5,039 nucleotides of DNA from Armatimonadota bacterium (GCA_014380985.1 JACMIU010000503.1:1-5039), one strand, 5' to 3'. Positions 1-4,975 are shown, numbered from the stretch's first letter. Program-made: numbers and translations. The notes: generated by a model not told the origin, from the letters alone.

Positions 1-23
1 GACTGTTCGGATGAGGAACTCAT
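1..23 (-). CDS. Possible start of a leftward gene running off the window (very partial)
   Basis: On the minus strand an ATG at 23-21 opens a frame reading MSSSSEQ and leaves the window at base 1. An AGAGG sequence lies only two bases upstream, closer than usual for a ribosome binding site, but a plausible promoter (-10 at 43-38, -35 at 66-61) sits just behind it. The predicted leader would be about 8 nt, like the short leader of the gene at 617. Only seven codons are visible, so no function can be given. The alternative is that 1-39 is the tail of a rightward gene (12 codons then TAG at 37-39). Confidence 0.22.
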
Positions 24-37
24 TTCCTCTGATAGAT

Positions 38-66
38 AGTGTATCATAAACACATAAATAGTGCAA
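38..66 (-). promoter_or_regulatory. Candidate leftward promoter with extended -10
   Basis: On the minus strand, TTGCAC (66-61) and TACACT (43-38) are separated by exactly 17 bp, and TGA precedes the -10, giving a TGn extended element. The -35 matches the consensus at only three of six bases. It would fire toward the ATG at 23-21. It is supported by spacing and by its resemblance to the rightward extended -10 elements in this window, not by any conserved operator. Confidence 0.3.
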
Positions 67-90
67 GGCGGGCGCGATGTCTTATGTGGT

Positions 91-235
91 CGGCGAGTGC
101 ATCCGTTTGGTACAGTGGCGTAAGGAGAAGCCAATAATTATAGCCATTTGGTCTGTGCCATCGACCTTTTGCATGAAGCCATAAGACAAATGGTTAGCAA
201 CAAAAACTATCTGGTTAGCGGCTGTAACTATATAG
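91..235 (+). pseudogene. Decayed copy of the promoter and 5' end of the gene at 617
   Basis: Bases 91-137 align without gaps to 574-620 at 36 of 47 positions, and 10 of the 11 differences are transitions. The aligned block covers the extended -10 (TGGTACAGT at 108-116 versus TGGTATAAT), the purine-rich leader and the start codon. That start is ATA here (134-136) against ATG at 617-619. With one extra codon the similarity continues into coding sequence (IIIAIWSVP versus MTLSITVP). A 2-nt length difference before a shared CAAATG (187-192) then shifts the frame, and TAA at 182-184 closes the original frame. Weak similarity fades out by about 235. It looks like a dead paralogue, although the promoter part may still drive the gene at 307. 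The right edge is uncertain. Confidence 0.5.
108..116 (+). promoter_or_regulatory. Extended -10 promoter, weak hexamer, upstream of 307 gene
   Basis: TGG followed by TACAGT forms an extended -10 with a weak hexamer and no good -35 at the expected distance. It is the counterpart of the stronger element at 591-599. Transcription would begin near 122-123, right at a TAAGGAG (121-127), and would give the gene at 307 a leader of about 185 nt. Nothing else in 1-306 looks like a better promoter for that gene. Confidence 0.4.
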
Positions 236-257
236 TTCCCCGGCGCGTCTACAGGGT

Positions 258-289
258 GGGGCGCATCAACTATACCAACCGTGCGCCCC
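258..289 (+). promoter_or_regulatory. 8-bp leader hairpin just upstream of a ribosome binding site
   Basis: GGGGCGCA (258-265) and TGCGCCCC (282-289) are exact reverse complements enclosing a 16-nt loop. The stem ends two bases before the TAAGGAG ribosome binding site (292-298) of the gene at 307. There is no T-run, so it is not a standard intrinsic terminator. The position suits a structure that affects transcript stability or ribosome access. The loop has few G residues and no obvious pairing of its own. Confidence 0.4.
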
Positions 290-306
290 GCTAAGGAGTT
301 TATCTC

Positions 307-555
307 ATGCCGGATAACGATTACATCCCCAACGCCGACGCCGAAGCGCAAGCGTGGGCGAACAACTTTCTGACCGTGGCGAACGCGAACCTGCCCGCGG
401 GCGGTCTGGTGGCGGGCGATACCGCGCCGATTGCCGCCGCAAAGTCCGCGTTCGACGCCGTACTGTCCGACGTTGCCGCGAAAAAGTCCGCTTACGAAGC
501 CGCCATCGCTAACAAAAACATCCGCCGCAAGTCGCTCGATTCTCTCATCGCTTAA
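307..555 (+). CDS. Small protein, N-terminal module of a longer family, here without its C-terminal part
   Basis: The 82-residue protein starts at ATG 307, eight bases after a good TAAGGAG (292-298), and ends at TAA 553-555. It opens with MPDNDYIPNADAEAQAW followed by NNFLTVANANL. This pattern recalls, from memory, the N-terminus of uncharacterised proteins from planctomycetes, Armatimonadota and phage-like regions, which usually continue past an Ala/Lys-rich helix (here about 45-75, KSAFDAVL to AYEAAIANKN) into a fibronectin-type beta domain. Here the chain stops right after the helical module, and the next 60 bases contain no continuation in any frame. No signal peptide or membrane segment is visible. 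It may be a natural short form or a truncated remnant. Its function is unknown; the gene itself is well supported by its start, codon use and ribosome binding site. Confidence 0.72.
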   Translation: MPDNDYIPNADAEAQAWANNFLTVANANLPAGGLVAGDTAPIAAAKSAFDAVLSDVAAKKSAYEAAIANKNIRRKSLDSLIA

Positions 556-570
556 TCGTCCCCGAACGCG

Positions 571-599
571 AAACGGCAAGCGCACCCGTTTGGTATAAT
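571..599 (+). promoter_or_regulatory. Strong extended -10 promoter with an overlapping palindrome
   Basis: TGGTATAAT at 591-599 is a perfect extended -10 (TGn plus TATAAT). No clear -35 is present, as is common for extended -10 promoters. The expected start is near 606, giving a leader of only about 11 nt before ATG 617. An inverted repeat, AAACGG (571-576) and CCGTTT (586-591), lies directly upstream and touches the TG element. It could be an operator, for example for autoregulation by the antitoxin-like product, or a coincidence. The promoter call is firm; the operator idea is inference. Confidence 0.65.
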
Positions 600-616
600 G
601 GCGGGAAGAGAAACCG

Positions 617-832
617 ATGACCTTATCTATCACCGTGCCGGATACGATTGCGACGTGTCTTGCCCAAATGCCGCAAGCCGAGCGCGATTTGCTTGTCACC
701 GAACTGCTCACCAAAGCGTGGGACGCCGAAGATGACCTGCGCGAGCGGGGCGGCGGATCCACCACGCTGTTCGGCGCGTTCACCGGGATTAGTGTTTACC
801 CGATTAATCGGCAAGAAACTTACGAAGCGTGA
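617..832 (+). CDS. Small antitoxin-like protein, first gene of a two-gene unit
   Basis: The 71-residue product begins MTLSITVPDTIATCL: a short beta strand then helices (residues 12-45, acidic, with AERDLLVTELL and AWDAEDDLRER). This strand-helix-helix layout and the T-L-x-I-x-V-P-D opening are typical of small antitoxin or ribbon-helix-helix-like proteins, but I cannot place it in a named family. The last 25 residues (GGGSTTLFGAF onwards) are less helical. The start is the ATG 11 nt after the predicted transcription start, so the message is nearly leaderless. AGAG at 608-610 onward is a weak ribosome binding site. The stop overlaps the next gene in GTGA (829-832), so the two are probably translationally coupled. 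The partner does not look like a known toxin, so a toxin-antitoxin role is only a possibility. Confidence 0.7.
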   Translation: MTLSITVPDTIATCLAQMPQAERDLLVTELLTKAWDAEDDLRERGGGSTTLFGAFTGISVYPINRQETYEA

Positions 833-1404
833 CAGAAAATACGAACCGCGAGGTGTCCTACGACGAAATCGAAACCGTGCTAAAAGCGGGAGCGTTCCCC
901 CACACGGAAACCGAATGGTTACACGTGCCAGTGAGCCGATTGCCGCACGATGCACAAGATAGGCTTGTCGCTGTTTGCGAGAGATTACTGGAAAGCCGCG
1001 AGTACGGCATGGTAGACGACAACCGAATATCCGTCGTCAAGTTGCTGGTTGCGCTTCTGCCCAAGTCGCATGGCTTGATACGGCGATGGATGTTTTCGCC
1101 CGGTGATATTTACCCCCGCGAGGTGCAGTTCACGCTGTGTTGCTTTCTAAGCGACGTTCTCCGATTCACGCCACGTGATGAAAACGTGGTGGTGACGATT
1201 CTGAATCTTTCGGAAGAATACCTTGACACGGTTACGACCGACGAAGCGCATAATGCTTTTATGGCTGCCGATATGCTGGGCGACCACTGGGAGGGTGACG
1301 CGGGCATCAAAGCATTGCGCCGAATTGCCGAGCAGTCGGAAAACCCCATCGGGCGCGAGGCGGCGACGAACGCATTGAAAGAAGCGGCGCGAATCGCGCC
1401 TTAG
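829..1404 (+). CDS. Uncharacterised helical protein with a HEAT-like C-terminal region
   Basis: The 191-residue product starts at GTG 829, whose bases overlap the TGA of the preceding gene; no good ribosome binding site is seen, consistent with coupling. It is soluble, with no signal peptide or membrane segment, and predominantly helical. Residues about 140-190 (AHNAFMAADMLGDHWEG, then GIKALRRIAEQ, then EAATNALKEAARIA) have the paired amphipathic helices of HEAT-like repeats, which usually mediate protein contacts. The middle part (residues 55-130) is also helical, with a Trp/Phe-rich turn (RRWMFSPGD). No catalytic motif is recognisable. It could be an immunity-like or adaptor protein acting with the 71-residue neighbour. 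The TAG stop shares bases with the stop of the convergent accC gene. Confidence 0.7.
   Translation: MTENTNREVSYDEIETVLKAGAFPHTETEWLHVPVSRLPHDAQDRLVAVCERLLESREYGMVDDNRISVVKLLVALLPKSHGLIRRWMFSPGDIYPREVQFTLCCFLSDVLRFTPRDENVVVTILNLSEEYLDTVTTDEAHNAFMAADMLGDHWEGDAGIKALRRIAEQSENPIGREAATNALKEAARIAP
1386..1400 (-). terminator. Possible compact terminator hairpin at the convergent junction
   Basis: GGCGCG (1386-1391) and CGCGCC (1395-1400) form a perfect 6-bp GC stem with a 3-nt loop, located just before the shared stop codons. In the leftward direction it follows the end of accC and is followed by a pyrimidine-rich stretch (GCTTCTTTC), a weak approximation of a T-run. In the rightward direction there is no T-run. 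It lies inside the last codons of the rightward gene, so it could also be a coding accident. Confidence 0.33.
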
Positions 1405-2765
1405 CCCGTCATCCCTAATTCTTCCATCATGGTCGGCAGAAACGCCGTGGAAACGTCGTTGCCCCGGTAGCGCGGGTCGTCCAAAATAGTTTTCAAAAAC
1501 GCAATATTGGTCGGGATGCCTTCAATCAAAAACTCGTCCAAGCACCGGCGCATTCGCGCTATCGCTTCGGCGCGGGTTTCCGCCCACACAATCACTTTAG
1601 CGAGGTTGCTGTCGTAGAACGGGGGCATCAGGTAGTTCGAGTAGATTTGCGTGTCCACCCGCACGCCCAAACCACCGGGAACGCGCACGTTCGTGAGGCG
1701 TCCCGCACCGGGCGCGAAGCCGCGTGACGGGTCTTGTGCGGTAACGCGGCATTCGATACTGTGACCGTGCCAGCGAATATCTTCCTGCGTAAAGGGGAGC
1801 GTTTCGCCCGCCGCGATCTTGATTTGCGCTTGTACCAAGTCAATTCCTGTGACCGCTTCTGTGACCGGGTGTTCAACCTGAATCCGCGTGTTCATCTCCA
1901 TGAAATAAAACTCGCCGCTTGGTGTCCAGATAAACTCCACGGTTCCGGCGTTCGCGTAGCCGACTGCTTGCGCCGCCTTGACCGCCGCCGCGCCAATCGC
2001 AAGGCGTTGTTCGTGCGAAAGCGTCGCCGACGGGGCTTCCTCGACCACCTTCTGATGGCGCACGGTTTGCACCGAGCATTCACGTTCGCCCAAATGGACG
2101 CAATGACCGTGTTCGTCGGCTAAAATCTGCACCTCGATATGGCGCATGGACGTTATGTATTTTTCGATGTACACGTCGGCGTTGCCGAACGCCGCCGCCG
2201 CCTCCGATTGCGACACTTTCAACGCGGCAATCAATTCATCTTCCGAAAAAACGACGCGAATCCCGCGCCCGCCGCCGCCCGCCGTCGCCTTTAGAATCAC
2301 CGGGTAGCTGATGCCCGCCGCTACCTTGATGGCTTCGGCTTCGGACGCGATAATGCCCTCCGACCCCGGCACGGTCGGCACTCCGGCGCGTTTCGCGGTT
2401 TCGCGGGCGGTCGCCTTGTCGCCCATCGCCTCAATCGCCGACACGGGCGGCCCGATGAATTTGATGCCCGCCGACGCGCACACTTCGGCGAAAGACGCCG
2501 TTTCCGACAGAAAGCCGTAGCCGGGGTGAATCGCCTCCGCGCCGGTAATCAGCGCGGCGGAAACGATATTCGGCACGTTCAGATAGGAATCTTTGCCCGC
2601 GCCGGGCCCGACACAAACCGATTCGTCGGCGAGCATCACCGGAAGTGAATCGGCGTCGGCTTGCGAATACACCTGCACCGTGGCGATACCGAGTTCCTTG
2701 CAAGCGCGAATAATACGAACCGCGATTTCGCCCCGATTGGCGACCAAGATTTTGCGAAAACTCAC
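1401..2765 (-). CDS. accC: Biotin carboxylase, acetyl-CoA carboxylase subunit
   Basis: This cytoplasmic subunit carboxylates the biotin on its carrier protein using ATP and bicarbonate, the first half-reaction of acetyl-CoA carboxylase in fatty acid synthesis. At 454 residues it matches the family (E. coli 449). The N-terminal domain begins FRKILVANRGEIAVRI. The ATP-grasp domain has K117, K159 and the glycine loop GGGGRGI (163-169). The catalytic and binding set H209, Q233, H237, K239, E277, E290, N292, R294, Q296, V297, E298 and R340 is present. The C-terminal domain has PPFYDSNLAKVIVW and EGIPTNIAF. An oddity is Q-T-V-R-H-Q-K at 233-239, one residue longer than the usual QRRHQK. The start is GTG at 2765, inside the TGA of the pseudopilin gene (GTGA), after a G-rich stretch at 2777-2772. 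No carboxyltransferase genes are visible. A propionyl-CoA or other acyl-CoA carboxylase role cannot be excluded. Confidence 0.95.
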   Translation of the reverse strand: MSFRKILVANRGEIAVRIIRACKELGIATVQVYSQADADSLPVMLADESVCVGPGAGKDSYLNVPNIVSAALITGAEAIHPGYGFLSETASFAEVCASAGIKFIGPPVSAIEAMGDKATARETAKRAGVPTVPGSEGIIASEAEAIKVAAGISYPVILKATAGGGGRGIRVVFSEDELIAALKVSQSEAAAAFGNADVYIEKYITSMRHIEVQILADEHGHCVHLGERECSVQTVRHQKVVEEAPSATLSHEQRLAIGAAAVKAAQAVGYANAGTVEFIWTPSGEFYFMEMNTRIQVEHPVTEAVTGIDLVQAQIKIAAGETLPFTQEDIRWHGHSIECRVTAQDPSRGFAPGAGRLTNVRVPGGLGVRVDTQIYSNYLMPPFYDSNLAKVIVWAETRAEAIARMRRCLDEFLIEGIPTNIAFLKTILDDPRYRGNDVSTAFLPTMMEELGMTG

Positions 2766-3232
2766 TCGTCGCCCCCCGCGTCCACCGGCGCTTGCGGAAT
2801 GTTCGGAAGCGACACGCCGCCGGGCCCAACGTTTTGGCGCGGTGGTGCGCCGATAGGTGCGGTAGCCGCACCGGGAGCCGCCACTTGTGCCGCCGCCCCA
2901 ACCGTCCCCGTTTGCGGATTGTAGGCGAGGGGTTGCTTCGTCACTTGGTCGAGCAACATTTCGTCGGTGACGCCATACGGCTTTAGTGCTTGAAGCGTCG
3001 GCGGAAGCGTGTCATCGTTGTCTTGCTTATACATCATGATCGCTTGGGCGATTTGCGCCGTGTACTCCGCACCCGCCGTGGTTTTCGCCCTGCCGATGGG
3101 GGTCTTACGTTGTTCTTCCGGTGTTTTGCCCGCCCCGGTCAGGCGCGGTATCAGAATCAGTGCCAGCACCGCGATAATCACGATCACGATCAGCGTTTCA
3201 ATCAGTCCAAACGCACGGCGTTTTTTAAGCAT
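2762..3232 (-). CDS. Type II secretion/type IV pilin-like pseudopilin, small GspG-type
   Basis: The 156-residue protein begins MLKKRRAFGLIETLIV. A short basic leader precedes the prepilin peptidase site and a 20-residue hydrophobic helix (residues 10-30). Glu at +5 is present, but the residue before Phe(+1) is Ala7, not the usual Gly. After the membrane helix comes an amphipathic GspG-like region (AQIAQAIMMYKQDND, then LPPTLQALKPYGVTDEMLLD and KQPLAYNPQTG, about 60-110). The C-terminal third is a Gly/Ala/Pro-rich tail ending VDAGGDE. ATG 3232 is chosen because AAAGGA (3246-3241) lies eight bases upstream and the leader then fits; an upstream in-frame extension would run through accB and spoil the signal. 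It overlaps accB by 8 nt and accC by 4 nt. Processed pseudopilins assemble in the inner membrane; its link to the carboxylase genes is unexplained. Confidence 0.87.
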   Translation of the reverse strand: MLKKRRAFGLIETLIVIVIIAVLALILIPRLTGAGKTPEEQRKTPIGRAKTTAGAEYTAQIAQAIMMYKQDNDDTLPPTLQALKPYGVTDEMLLDQVTKQPLAYNPQTGTVGAAAQVAAPGAATAPIGAPPRQNVGPGGVSLPNIPQAPVDAGGDE

Positions 3233-3689
3233 CTTCTGTTTCCTTTGTTGCGTCCGGCGCGATCTCAAACAACGGTTGACCGTACTCCACCGGCTCGCCG
3301 TCCTGCACAAACATTCTTGTAATCTCGCCAGCAACCGGCGCGGGAACATCGCTGGAAAGCCGCATGACTTCCACCGCGCCGAGCGATTGCCCCTGCGAAA
3401 CTATCGAACCGACCGTGATAACGATCTTCGCCGACGCCCGGAACACGCCGACCAGCGACGACTCGATTAGTGTGCCGGTGGCGACAAACGCCGGTTCTGT
3501 GGCTATGTCGCCCGTGAGCGGAAGGGGAACTGCCACTGGTTTTGGCGCGGGGCGCGGTTTCGCACTTGCCGGGGACGGGTTGCGACGTAGCCGGAGCGTA
3601 CCGGTGTCTGGTGAGCGGATTTCGAGTTCCGCAAGTCGCGGGGAACCGGCGAACGCTTCCGCGAACGCTTCAATAGTTTGGTGATTCAT
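3225..3689 (-). CDS. accB: AccB-like biotin carboxyl carrier protein lacking the biotinylated lysine
   Basis: The 154 residues follow the BCCP plan. The N-terminal helix and strand (MNHQTIEAFAEAF, then LAELEIRSPDTGTLRLRR) match the start of BCCPs, followed by an Ala/Pro-rich linker (38-60) and a biotinyl/lipoyl barrel (about 70-145). The barrel shows VGS-IVSQGQSLGAVEVMR, then PAPVAGEI and VQDGEPVEYGQPLFEIA. Where BCCPs have E-A-M-K this protein has E-V-M-R: the acceptor lysine is Arg110 (CGG at 3362-3360), which biotin ligase should not modify. The segment matching the E. coli 'thumb' is about four residues shorter. The start ATG shares a base with the TAA of the upstream gene, and the stop overlaps the pseudopilin start. 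It may be a structural or regulatory partner of AccC, with a true carrier elsewhere. The name rests on homology and context, not on proven function. Confidence 0.85.
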   Translation of the reverse strand: MNHQTIEAFAEAFAGSPRLAELEIRSPDTGTLRLRRNPSPASAKPRPAPKPVAVPLPLTGDIATEPAFVATGTLIESSLVGVFRASAKIVITVGSIVSQGQSLGAVEVMRLSSDVPAPVAGEITRMFVQDGEPVEYGQPLFEIAPDATKETEDA

Positions 3690-4975
3690 TAAATCTTTAT
3701 CTTAAAAACGCACCACTCCAAAAATTGGAGCGATTTCGACACAATCATAATCGTACCCGCACCGATAAACAGCCAAGCTACCATCGCCGACGATTTGCCG
3801 ATTTCCACGGTTTTGTCTCCGGGAAGAAACGAGAACCGGTTGATTAGTGTTTCGATTCCCGTAACAACGGCGGTCGCGTTTGTTTGAAACTGCAACGCGA
3901 AAAAGCCACACAAAAGCAGGGTTCCGATAATCGTCATCGGGAGCAACAGCCCGTATTTTTCGCGCTGATGTTCGTTGTAAATCACGCAGTTGCGGCAACG
4001 TTCGCGCTTCTGCCCCGGCGAAAGTTCGACTTTGCGCGGGGGCAGTGCCGCCGCGCCGCGCCCCGGTGAACCCAAATCGCCGCCGAGTGCGCCAAATCCG
4101 CGTGTCGCCATGCCGGAAGTGCCGCTCGCACCGAGTTCCTGAAAGCCCGCCGCGACGGGATCGGGCGCGTCGTTCATCGGGTTTGCGGCGGGCGCGGCTT
4201 CCTTGAAGCGCGAACCCGCCATCGGAAGCGTCGGACCCGTCACCTTCGCAATCGCCTTCGAGACAATATCTTCCTCGCAGTAGCAACCGACCTTGTTTGT
4301 CCAGCAGGCTTGCCGTTTCAAAAACACCGGGCAGTGCGGGCGAATGAAGTCGCGGCAAAACGGGCCCTCCCAGCATTTACCGAGAATCGAGGTGCGTGGG
4401 GGACGTTCGGTGTTTTCCGGCTTCGCGCCCGCGCCAAAAGTCATCGAGTCGGGCGTGACAACGGGGCGTTCGCGGATCACTTTCACGATGCGTTGCAGAA
4501 CGTCGTACCCAATCAGCAAACCGCCGACCGCCGCCGGAAGTAGCACCCCGGCGAGAAACGCTTTGTAAACCGCCGTGAGCGCAACCGATTTTGTCACCGC
4601 GAACGCTTCGCCGCCGAATTGCTGAAACCCGGCGGGAATCGCCAAACCGATAACCAATGCCCCCGCGACCAGAAGGTAGCCCAGCACTTCCTCGCCAAAG
4701 TTGACAATCGCCACCAGAATCGCGCCGATGCCGAACCCGTAGGTAATCAGCATTTGCGCGAGACCGATGTTTTGCAGAGCGAGGGCTTGCGTGTTTTTCG
4801 AGAACGACGCGAACTCGGCGTACTGCCCGAACACCAATGATGCCAGTAGCCAAAGCGTGCCGATGCCCCCGGCGGCAAGCGCGATAGTGGAGGCAAGTTG
4901 GAGAAAACCAAAAACGGGTCCACCGAGAACCGACGCCACGGTAGGGCGTTCGGGAGAGGTATCGTTGATGCTCAT
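3689..4975 (-). CDS. Membrane protein with a cysteine-rich loop, function unknown
   Basis: The 428-residue protein has four likely membrane segments in its N-terminal half (about 22-50, 75-92, 96-117, 130-157) and two in its C-terminal part (342-363, 396-415). Between them lies a soluble region of about 185 residues, placed in the cytoplasm by the positive-inside rule (RIVKVIRERP at 162-171). It contains C201-x5-C207-x7-C215-x8-C224-x6-C231-x-C233 and then, after a Gly/Pro/Ala-rich stretch, C327-x2-C330 near IYNEHQ. Eight cysteines in this arrangement suggest zinc or iron-sulfur binding. I do not recognise the family. ATG 4975 has an AAAGAG ribosome binding site five bases upstream (4986-4981). 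The stop overlaps the accB start (TAATG), so it heads the carboxylase/pseudopilin operon. A role in anchoring or sensing for its partners is inference. Confidence 0.8.
   Translation of the reverse strand: MSINDTSPERPTVASVLGGPVFGFLQLASTIALAAGGIGTLWLLASLVFGQYAEFASFSKNTQALALQNIGLAQMLITYGFGIGAILVAIVNFGEEVLGYLLVAGALVIGLAIPAGFQQFGGEAFAVTKSVALTAVYKAFLAGVLLPAAVGGLLIGYDVLQRIVKVIRERPVVTPDSMTFGAGAKPENTERPPRTSILGKCWEGPFCRDFIRPHCPVFLKRQACWTNKVGCYCEEDIVSKAIAKVTGPTLPMAGSRFKEAAPAANPMNDAPDPVAAGFQELGASGTSGMATRGFGALGGDLGSPGRGAAALPPRKVELSPGQKRERCRNCVIYNEHQREKYGLLLPMTIIGTLLLCGFFALQFQTNATAVVTGIETLINRFSFLPGDKTVEIGKSSAMVAWLFIGAGTIMIVSKSLQFLEWCVFKIKI

Noticed and set aside
13..29. Inverted repeat GAGGAA-N5-TTCCTC as a terminator or attachment site
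   Set aside because: The stem is short, there is no T-run, and there is no second copy in the window; it could as well be part of a start region on the minus strand.
99..120. Resemblance of GTTTGGTACAGTGGCG to a tRNA D-arm
   Set aside because: No acceptor stem, anticodon arm or T-arm follows, and the second copy at 582-603 is plainly a promoter before a start codon.
82..783. A 233-codon open frame on the minus strand
   Set aside because: It runs antisense through the better supported gene at 307, the promoter at 591 and the start of 617. Its internal repeat (GFSxRHxTKR) is simply the antisense of the duplicated promoter region.
648..962. A 104-codon rightward frame overlapping the two coupled genes
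   Set aside because: Its product is Arg/Cys/Ser/Pro-rich low-complexity sequence typical of a shifted GC-rich frame. The 617 and 829 frames have the promoter and the GTGA coupling.
3233..3349. N-terminal extension of the pseudopilin frame from 3349
   Set aside because: It overlaps the accB barrel coding sequence and would bury the prepilin leader. ATG 3232 has a good ribosome binding site and places the leader correctly.
3702..4376. A 224-codon minus-strand frame inside the membrane-protein gene
   Set aside because: It is Arg/Gly-rich with no hydrophobic segments, whereas the overlapping frame gives clean membrane helices and joins accB by TAATG.
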